DNA of 19,989 bases, taken from positions 1-19,989 of the forward strand of contig JAFPMR010000014.1 of NCBI GenBank assembly GCA_017411235.1, read 5' to 3'. This stretch comes from Bacilli bacterium (GTDB lineage Bacteria > Bacillota_I > Bacilli_A > RF39 > UBA660). The position numbers were made by a program, and so were the translations under genes. Positions 15,657-19,989 of the stretch are shown here, piece after piece; positions within the stretch are counted from its first letter, which is position 1, and each line of letters starts with the position of its first letter. The notes beneath the pieces are model-generated. The model ran no database searches and was not told the origin of the DNA. It saw only the letters and a program-made list of their open reading frames with translations.

Positions 15657-16553
15657 ATGGAGGAGTACTCACCTAGTGAATTAATCATTAAATACTTAGA
15701 TTATTTGCAATTTGAAAGAAAATTATCTGATAATACTTTAAAGAGTTATCGTAATGATTTAAAGGATTTTGATATTTTCTTTAGTAGTGAACTTAAAGAT
15801 CTTTCTTTTAGTGATATTAAGAAGTATTTATTAAGTTTAAAGAATGAAAGTGCTCGTACTGTAGCTCATTATCTTACTGTAATTAATTCTTTCTATACGT
15901 TTTTAGTTAATGATGGTGTTATTAAGGAGAATCCTTGTAGTAATATAGAATCTCCTAAATTACCTAAGAAGTTACCTAATTATTTAACAGAAGATGAGAT
16001 AGATAAGTTATTAGATATTAGATTAGAAACGATGTATGATTATCGTAATAAAGCGATGCTTGAATTACTATATGCTACTGGTCTTAGAATATCTGAACTT
16101 GTTAATCTTAAGATTACAGATATTGATCTTCATAATTGTTTTGTTAGAGTATTTGGTAAAGGTAAAAAAGAAAGAATTGTACCTATTTCTGATGTAGCAA
16201 TTAAATACTTAAATATTTATATATCAGAATATAGAAATGAGATATTAGGTAATACTATATCTGATTATTTATTTATTTCTAATGCTAAAACTAATATATC
16301 TAGACAGGCATTCTTTAAGATTCTTAAAAAAGAATGTAAGTTAAAAGGAATAGATAAAGAAGTGTCTCCTCATGTTCTAAGACACTCATTTGCTACACAT
16401 TTATTAAAACATGGAGCAGATTTAAGAATTATACAAGAATTATTAGGACATGAAGATATTTCAACTACACAGATATATGCTCATTTAGTCAATGAGAAGT
16501 TAAAACATGACTATGAGTATCATCCAAGGAATAAAATGGAAGGTGATGACTAG
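15657..16553 (+). CDS. xerD: Site-specific tyrosine recombinase, XerD type
   Basis: Resolves chromosome dimers at dif together with a partner Xer and FtsK. 298 residues, the standard XerC/D length, from the ATG at 15657; an upstream in-frame GTG (15615) is rejected because it lies in the promoter spacer. N-terminal SAM-like core-binding domain about 1-105, catalytic domain about 108-298. All catalytic residues are present: Arg144 (ATGLRISE), Lys168 (FGKGKKERIVP), His239 and Arg242 (HVLRH), His265 (LLGHEDIST) and nucleophile Tyr274 (TTQIYAHL). The C-terminal sequence looks more like XerD than XerC. A dif-like site lies about 0.87 kb downstream, which supports a chromosomal Xer rather than a phage integrase. 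The next gene follows with no gap (TAG-ATG). Confidence 0.92.
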   Translation: MEEYSPSELIIKYLDYLQFERKLSDNTLKSYRNDLKDFDIFFSSELKDLSFSDIKKYLLSLKNESARTVAHYLTVINSFYTFLVNDGVIKENPCSNIESPKLPKKLPNYLTEDEIDKLLDIRLETMYDYRNKAMLELLYATGLRISELVNLKITDIDLHNCFVRVFGKGKKERIVPISDVAIKYLNIYISEYRNEILGNTISDYLFISNAKTNISRQAFFKILKKECKLKGIDKEVSPHVLRHSFATHLLKHGADLRIIQELLGHEDISTTQIYAHLVNEKLKHDYEYHPRNKMEGDD

Positions 16554-17336
16554 ATGAATGGTCAAATGAATATGAATTATGGTAATCAATATCCTAATCA
16601 AGGAATGATGAATAATAATATGCAACAACAAATGATGCAACAGCAACAAGTTATGCAAGATCCTCAAGCTTTAGAAAAGAAAAGAAAAGCTAGAGGAAGA
16701 CTTAAGTTCCTAATTATATTTATTGTTGTTTTCTTAACGATGTTTTTTGGTAAGAAATATATAGATTTTGTTACTTTTGATTATAAACCAGTAGTTAATG
16801 AATCTTTATCTAAATATTATTATTCTGGAGATACTCAAGATTTAAAAGCAGTAAAGGAATTACTTGAGGAATATAAAGGAAATGCTTCTATAGTTAAGAA
16901 GATTCAAAACTATAGTTATGAGACGATAGGGCAGTGGTTCGTATATATTGATAATAAATATCAATGTGATAAGAAAAATGCTAATTCATGTGTTGCTCAA
17001 TTAGCTGAGTTTAAGAGATTAGTTTCTAAATTAGAAATGTTATATCAAATAAAAGGTGGAGGATATTTTATTATTTCTCCTAATGGATATTCATTATTAA
17101 AAGCAGAAGGGGAGAAGAAGATAGAAAACCTAACTGCTGTAGCTAATAATAAATCTTATGAAAGCCCTGCTAATAGTGAATCAATTTATCAAGCTAAATG
17201 TAAGGCAGCTACTGAATGTGATTGTCGTGAAGGTATTTGTAACTGTTCTTATACTTCAAAAAATTCTGATGGAACTAAGAAGATTGAAGCAGTTAAATGT
17301 TATAAACCTGAGACTATAGAGCAAAAGAATTATTAA
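16554..17336 (+). CDS. Membrane-anchored Cys-rich protein with a Met/Gln/Asn-rich cytoplasmic head
   Basis: 260 residues, family not recognised. Residues 1-38 are almost only Met, Gln and Asn (with Gly, Pro, Tyr); then a basic patch (KKRKARGR), one transmembrane helix (about 50-66), and an outer domain of about 190 residues. That domain holds eight Cys (138, 146, 216, 222, 224, 229, 231, 249), six of them in a cluster near the end (ECDCREGICNC). This fits disulfides or metal binding. The ATG directly abuts the xerD stop, with a GGAAGGTGAT site inside xerD, so the two are co-translated. Why a Xer gene should be coupled to a surface protein is unclear; read-through of a compact genome is the simplest reason. 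Confidence 0.78.
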   Translation: MNGQMNMNYGNQYPNQGMMNNNMQQQMMQQQQVMQDPQALEKKRKARGRLKFLIIFIVVFLTMFFGKKYIDFVTFDYKPVVNESLSKYYYSGDTQDLKAVKELLEEYKGNASIVKKIQNYSYETIGQWFVYIDNKYQCDKKNANSCVAQLAEFKRLVSKLEMLYQIKGGGYFIISPNGYSLLKAEGEKKIENLTAVANNKSYESPANSESIYQAKCKAATECDCREGICNCSYTSKNSDGTKKIEAVKCYKPETIEQKNY

Positions 17337-17342
17337 TAAATA

Positions 17343-17370
17343 AAGCTAATCATTAGAGATTGGTTTTTTT
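17343..17370 (+). terminator. Terminator of the xerD operon
   Basis: AAGCTAATC (17343-17351) pairs with GATTGGTTT (17358-17366), two G-U pairs, then T tract. Confidence 0.75.
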
Positions 17371-17418
17371 ATTTATTATATATATTAATAGAGTAGTATT
17401 TATTTTCTATTTATTATA

Positions 17419-17446
17419 GGTTAACATAATATATATTATACGAAGT
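17419..17446. other. dif: Candidate chromosomal dif site (XerC/XerD recombination site)
   Basis: Twenty-eight bp with the layout of dif: an 11-bp arm GGTTAACATAA, 6-bp centre TATATA, and an 11-bp arm TTATACGAAGT. The inner part is a perfect palindrome. Compared by eye with dif sequences recalled from memory, it matches 24 of 28 positions of the B. subtilis site (reverse orientation) and 21 of 28 of the E. coli site. The TTAACATAA arm is the usual XerD-binding half. It lies about 0.9 kb after xerD and between convergent gene blocks. Confidence 0.82.
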
Positions 17447-17601
17447 TTGATATTAGGCTTTGAAATACTATATATATGGTTAATTGTATATCATTTTCTA
17501 TTTTAATAATAAGTACTCCTCTATCAATATTTATTAAATAATAAAATATTATATATAAAATTATTTTAAATTTATTTTATATAATTTATATTTTATTTTT
17601 A

Positions 17602-17645
17602 GGCATCGAGATCTATTTAGATGATTAGTTATTCATCTCATGGAA
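17602..17645 (+). repeat. 44-bp palindromic repeat, copy 1
   Basis: Begins GGCATCGAG, ends CTCATGGAA, with core AGATGA-ttagttat-TCATCT (17619-17638), a perfect 6-bp stem. Unit pattern: GGMATCGAG, 9-10 bp A/T-rich, hairpin core, CTCGTKKMM. Confidence 0.85.
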
Positions 17646-17649
17646 TATA

Positions 17650-17665
17650 CCTATTTTGAAATAGG
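17650..17665. repeat. Short perfect hairpin in the spacer between copies 1 and 2
   Basis: CCTATTT / AAATAGG, 7-bp stem around TG. Its right arm overlaps the first two bases of copy 2. Confidence 0.6.
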
Positions 17666-17707
17666 AATCGAGATATGGAAAGATGATATATTTATCACCT
17701 CGTGGAA
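17664..17707 (+). repeat. 44-bp palindromic repeat, copy 2
   Basis: Begins GGAATCGAG, ends CTCGTGGAA; outer stem CGAG/CTCG. The core is GATGATATATTTATCACC, lacking the TTAGTT loop of other copies. Confidence 0.82.
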
Positions 17708-17727
17708 TGATGTTTTTAGACGTTTTA

Positions 17728-17771
17728 AGCAACGAATTATATTTTGATGATATCTTAATCATTTTGAGGAA
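17728..17771 (+). repeat. 44-bp palindromic repeat, copy 3 (degenerate)
   Basis: Aligns without gaps to copy 1 at 31 of 44 positions by eye (AGCAACGAA ... GATGATATC ... GAGGAA). The outer CGAG/CTCG stem is lost, so it looks like a decayed copy. Confidence 0.65.
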
Positions 17772-17779
17772 TTGAAATC

Positions 17780-17823
17780 GGCATCGAGCTTTTAAATGGT
17801 GATTAGTTCATCATCTCGTTTCC
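17780..17823 (+). repeat. 44-bp palindromic repeat, copy 4
   Basis: Begins GGCATCGAG, ends CTCGTTTCC, core GGTGATTAGTTCATCATC. The preceding GAAATC is shared, inverted, with copy 6. Confidence 0.85.
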
Positions 17824-17828
17824 AAACT

Positions 17829-17872
17829 GGAATCGAGGTTTATGTAGATGATTAGTTGTTCACCTCGTTTCC
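17829..17872 (+). repeat. 44-bp palindromic repeat, copy 5
   Basis: Begins GGAATCGAG, ends CTCGTTTCC; the ends pair over 9 bp with one T-T mismatch, giving the best outer stem of the array. Core GATGATTAGTTGTTCACC. Only 5 bp separate it from copy 4. Confidence 0.85.
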
Positions 17873-17890
17873 TAGAAAAAGAATACAAGT

Positions 17891-17921
17891 CCCCTATCAA
17901 TTTTTTATTTTTTGATAGGGG
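17891..17921. repeat. Strong hairpin after the repeat array
   Basis: Perfect 10-bp inverted repeat CCCCTATCAA (17891-17900) / TTGATAGGGG (17912-17921) with an 11-nt T-rich loop. There is no T tract immediately after it on + (GAGTCAT follows), so it is not a standard terminator. Confidence 0.7.
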
Positions 17922-17975
17922 GAGTCATATTTTTAAAAAAATGATATTTTTAGATTTTTAATTATTTTTAATTGT

Positions 17976-18019
17976 TTCCGTGAGATGATTAGTTATTCAT
18001 CTTTTTGTTTCTCGATGCC
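17976..18019 (-). repeat. 44-bp palindromic repeat, copy 6 (inverted)
   Basis: Read on the minus strand it begins GGCATCGAG and ends CTCACGGAA, exactly 44 bp. The flanking ATCGGCATCGAG matches copy 4. The core on the + strand, AGATGA-TTAGTTAT-TCATCT, is the same 20 bp in the same orientation as in copy 1, so the ends are inverted but the loop is not. Confidence 0.8.
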
Positions 18020-18076
18020 GATTTCGTTTTTATATATTTATATGTATTTTTTATAGTATCAAAAATAGGGTGACTA

Positions 18077-18106
18077 CCCCTACTCTTTAAATGAGTATAA
18101 TAGGGG
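18077..18106. repeat. Nested imperfect hairpin near the end of the gene-free region
   Basis: CCCC-TACTC (18077-18085) pairs with GAGTA (18093-18097) and GGGG (18103-18106), with TAAT(A) bulged out. The AGGGG/CCCCT theme echoes the hairpin at 17891. Confidence 0.45.
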
Positions 18107-18113
18107 AAGCTAA

Positions 18114-18146
18114 TAAAAAAATATGAATCTTAAAATTCATATTTTT
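18114..18146. terminator. Terminator of the HTH / chaperone-thioredoxin unit
   Basis: AAAAATATGAAT (18117-18128) / ATTCATATTTTT (18135-18146), loop CTTAAA. On the minus strand the stem is followed by a T run. It overlaps the stop codon of the leftward gene by two bases and could also act on the + strand. Confidence 0.82.
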
Positions 18147-19074
18147 ATTTTATTATATTTCCTTCTTTTAGGAAGTTGATTACTGGAGTTTTTTCTCTAT
18201 ATCCTTCAAAGTTAGCATCAAGTGCTCCATTTTTGAAAATTCCAGTAGTAGGGGTTCCTGAGAATGGAAGGATTTTACCTAATTCATTATATTCTTTTTC
18301 TGAAATATGATCTGTTTCAATGTAGTAGAATATTTTATCGTACTCTTCCCCTATTTGATTCATTATTGGTTTATATTGTAGACAGTAGTAACAATCACTT
18401 CTTGTAATCATTAAAACGAATGTTTCTTTATTATTAATCTTACTTTTTAATTCTTTAAAAGTTAATTCTTTTAAATTATCATAAGTAGCATTAACATCTG
18501 GTTGGACTGGTTCTTCATAGTCTTCATAGTATTTTTTAGCATCTTTTAATTCTTCTATTGATTTATCCCATTCTTTTTTTAGTTCTTCATTTTTTATTTT
18601 TAGATCTGCTTTTTCTAAGACACTTATTATTTCATCATAATATGAAAGCCCCGTGCATTTTTCGTCTTCTTTATCTTTGCATTTGTCTTCTGCTCTTTTA
18701 GTATATACTTTATTTACTACTAAGTAATCACGGTATTCTTCTTTACTAGAATACATGGTTTGATTTCTGATTTCGTTTTCTAATTCATCGCCATATGTTT
18801 CTTCTAGTTGTGTCATGGTGTCTTCGACATCTTCTTTTACAAGTTTTTCTTCGTCTTTAGAAATATCAGATTTTAAGACTTTATCTTTTAGATGATCTAT
18901 ATATGAATTTCCTGTATGACTTATAATGTCATTGATAAATTCATCTTTAGTTATTTTTTCACCATTAAGTTTTATCACTGCTGAATTTTTGTTAACTATA
19001 AAGTAAACGTTTGCTCCGATTGAGACTAGTAATAATAGGATTAGTACTGCTATAACAGGTAATGCTTTTTTCAT
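18145..19074 (-). CDS. Membrane-anchored SurA/PrsA-N plus thioredoxin-like fusion protein
   Basis: 309 residues. Short basic start, one hydrophobic anchor (about 5-26), then AVIKLNGEKITKDEFINDI (about 32-50). This is the opening strand and helix typical of SurA/PrsA/trigger-factor-like chaperones, followed by a long charged helical part to about 185. No parvulin domain follows. Instead residues about 197-309 look like a thioredoxin fold: FVLMITRSDCYYC with the CxxC at 228-231, then GTPTTGIF with the cis-Pro at 275. A second Cys pair (132, 140) sits in the helical part. Likely an extracytoplasmic thiol-disulfide chaperone (inference). AAGGAGTTG lies 8 nt before the ATG. It follows the HTH gene by 32 nt with a hairpin between. 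Codon use and composition match the neighbours. Confidence 0.82.
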   Translation of the reverse strand: MKKALPVIAVLILLLLVSIGANVYFIVNKNSAVIKLNGEKITKDEFINDIISHTGNSYIDHLKDKVLKSDISKDEEKLVKEDVEDTMTQLEETYGDELENEIRNQTMYSSKEEYRDYLVVNKVYTKRAEDKCKDKEDEKCTGLSYYDEIISVLEKADLKIKNEELKKEWDKSIEELKDAKKYYEDYEEPVQPDVNATYDNLKELTFKELKSKINNKETFVLMITRSDCYYCLQYKPIMNQIGEEYDKIFYYIETDHISEKEYNELGKILPFSGTPTTGIFKNGALDANFEGYREKTPVINFLKEGNIIK

Positions 19075-19092
19075 TTTTACAACTCCTTTTTA

Positions 19093-19119
19093 ATTTAAAA
19101 GAAAGGTTATACCTTTCTT
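19093..19119 (-). terminator. Hairpin between the HTH gene and the fusion gene (attenuator or partial terminator)
   Basis: Perfect 9-bp inverted repeat AAGAAAGGT (19099-19107) / ACCTTTCTT (19111-19119), loop TAT, containing the HTH gene's stop codon. On the minus strand it is followed by TTTTAAATT, a short T tract, so read-through into the fusion gene is expected. Confidence 0.6.
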
Positions 19120-19877
19120 GATTGAATCTCAGCTATTTTTTCAAATACATCTGCAGCATTAGATTCATTAATTTCAGTGAATCCTAATTCTTTTAATGCT
19201 TGAATTTTAATAGTATTTAATTGTTGAGTACGAGATAATTTTTCTTCATTCTTTTGTTCAATTTCTTGAACGAATCTCTTATGTGATTCAGCTAGTTTAG
19301 AACGAGATGCTCCACCATTATTATATAATGTTAATGCTGAGTATAAGATACCTTCAAAAATGAATTGTTTATCTTCTTGAAATTTATATTCCTCTGGATT
19401 GGTAAATCCTGTTGTTTTACTCATATAACCAAAGATATATTTAATTTCAGGAACATTATCTAAAGATTGTAATAAATGATATAGATATAGAATTGCATGA
19501 TAGTTTTCATCTTTTTTAGTCTCATCGCTAAGTTTTTCTTTTAATAGGTATGTTATATCACTTAAAAGAATTTGTGAGTTCTTATCAAGTCCTTTTAAAT
19601 CAAATCCCGTTTCAATTTCTGATGAACTCTTTACTCCTTGATTTAAACGACTTTCTACATTCATTAAGTAATCTGTTGTTACTTTTATTTCTTCTATATC
19701 TTTAGCATCAGTTACATCTAATAACTTGAATAATAGTAGTTTCTTTTCTTTTGGCCATTTATTTATATCGTTTAATTCTAAATAATTATAGACCATTTGT
19801 CTTGATACTCCTAAGTATTTAGCAAGTCTTACTTTAGATATTCCTAGTTCTTGAAATAATTCATTTAATTGACGCAT
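19107..19877 (-). CDS. Helix-turn-helix DNA-binding protein with helical C-terminal domain
   Basis: 256 residues from the ATG at 19877; an in-frame TTG at 19886 is rejected because the AAGGGAA site would be only about 2 nt from it. Residues about 1-50 form an XRE/Cro-like HTH: ELGISKVRLAKYLGVSRQMVYNYLE, with a turn at LGVS and a recognition helix SRQMVYNYLE. The remaining 200 residues are predicted alpha-helical with no Cys, no membrane segment and no known ligand motif that I recognise. First gene of a two-gene unit with the chaperone-thioredoxin fusion. Its promoter carries an inverted repeat that could be its own operator. Probable transcription regulator; targets unknown. Confidence 0.82.
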   Translation of the reverse strand: MRQLNELFQELGISKVRLAKYLGVSRQMVYNYLELNDINKWPKEKKLLLFKLLDVTDAKDIEEIKVTTDYLMNVESRLNQGVKSSSEIETGFDLKGLDKNSQILLSDITYLLKEKLSDETKKDENYHAILYLYHLLQSLDNVPEIKYIFGYMSKTTGFTNPEEYKFQEDKQFIFEGILYSALTLYNNGGASRSKLAESHKRFVQEIEQKNEEKLSRTQQLNTIKIQALKELGFTEINESNAADVFEKIAEIQSRKV

Positions 19878-19913
19878 TTTTACCAATTCCCTTCATTTGT
19901 ATTTTACATCATA

Positions 19914-19942
19914 ATTATATTGCTATAGTCAAATAATGTCAA
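19914..19942 (-). promoter_or_regulatory. Perfect-consensus promoter of the HTH gene
   Basis: On the minus strand TTGACA (19942-19937), exactly 17 bp, TATAAT (19919-19914): the full sigma-A consensus and the best promoter in the window. The leader is about 30 nt. Confidence 0.9.
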
Positions 19943-19953
19943 GGAAATAGCAA
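19920..19953. promoter_or_regulatory. Candidate operator around the -35 of the HTH gene
   Basis: Perfect 7-bp inverted repeat TTGCTAT (19920-19926) / ATAGCAA (19947-19953), arm centres 27 bp apart. The left arm abuts the -10 and the -35 lies between the arms. TTGAC also occurs twice in direct orientation on the minus strand within it. Confidence 0.45.
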
Positions 19954-19954
19954 G

Positions 19955-19985
19955 AAAAAAACTAGGAAAAAACCTAGTTTTTTAT
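19955..19985. terminator. Terminator at the right edge, probably bidirectional
   Basis: AAAAAACTAGG (19956-19966) / CCTAGTTTTTT (19973-19983), loop of six A, with A and T runs outside. It belongs to a gene beyond the window, read from either side. Confidence 0.8.
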
Positions 19986-19989
19986 TTTC

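Larger units (their letters stand above)
17371..18114. other. Gene-free 0.75-kb region between convergent genes
   Basis: No ORF with a usable start is visible on either strand. The first 230 bp are nearly pure A+T and include the dif-like site. The rest contains the array of 44-bp palindromic units and several hairpins. The region lies between rightward genes (left) and leftward genes (right), as at a replication terminus. Confidence 0.8.

Noticed and set aside
15657..16553. Recombinase as a phage or integron integrase
   Set aside because: It has exact XerD length and motifs, no arm-binding domain, no phage genes or tRNA att site nearby, and a dif-like site next door.
17602..17872. Repeat array as a CRISPR array
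   Set aside because: Spacers are 5-20 bp apart from one larger gap, repeats are long imperfect palindromes with many differences, one copy is inverted, and no cas gene is present.

Overview
The window comes from a low-GC Gram-positive bacterium. Evidence: very A/T-rich codon use, AGGAGG/AGGTGA-type ribosome binding sites, a sortase-type surface protein, and the aspS / 6S RNA / tcdA / rarA gene set typical of Bacilli. UGA acts as a stop (aspS ends in TGA overlapping the gatC start) and Trp is written TGG, so this is genetic code 11 and not a code-4 mycoplasma. A host-associated Bacilli or Mollicutes-related lineage (RF39-like) is my best guess, but it is only a guess.

Layout. (1) 2-4302, + strand: the 3' end of aspS, then gatC, gatA and gatB in a translationally overlapping operon for Asp/Asn/Gln-tRNA charging, ended by a terminator whose stem is made from the last gatB codons. 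(2) 4359-6941: a small polytopic membrane protein and a HerA/DUF87-family ATPase, each with its own terminator; both end in an Ala/Pro/Gln-rich tail. (3) 7001-7193: a probable 6S RNA with an extended -10 promoter and its own terminator. (4) 7219-8136: a TcdA-like E1/ThiF-fold enzyme and a small acidic protein. (5) 8197-12327: a 1376-residue surface protein with a signal peptide, right-handed beta-helix, three SLH-like repeats, an InlB-type repeat, eight Ig-like repeats of about 79 residues and a VPNTG sorting signal. (6) 12353-14529, minus strand: gpsA and rarA. (7) 14632-17336, + strand: a membrane-anchored protein of unknown function, a complete XerD-type tyrosine recombinase, and a Cys-rich membrane-anchored protein coupled to it.

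(8) 17371-18114 has no gene but is the most structured part of the window. It holds a strong candidate for the chromosomal dif site (17419-17446), about 0.9 kb beyond xerD. Next comes an array of five direct copies of a 44-bp imperfect-palindrome unit (one degenerate) plus a sixth, inverted copy, and other hairpins lie between and after these. Genes to the left point mostly right and genes to the right point left, as expected at a replication terminus.

(9) 18145-19877, minus strand: an HTH protein driven by a perfect-consensus promoter with an inverted repeat around the -35, followed by a membrane-anchored SurA/PrsA-N plus thioredoxin (CYYC) fusion, probably an extracytoplasmic thiol-disulfide folding factor. 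The window also encodes plausible disulfide-bearing exported proteins: paired Cys in Ig repeats 1-4 and eight exported Cys in the protein after xerD.

The best leads for something undescribed are the xerD / dif / 44-bp palindrome array, the chaperone-thioredoxin fusion with its HTH partner, and the HerA ATPase with a tail-sharing membrane neighbour.
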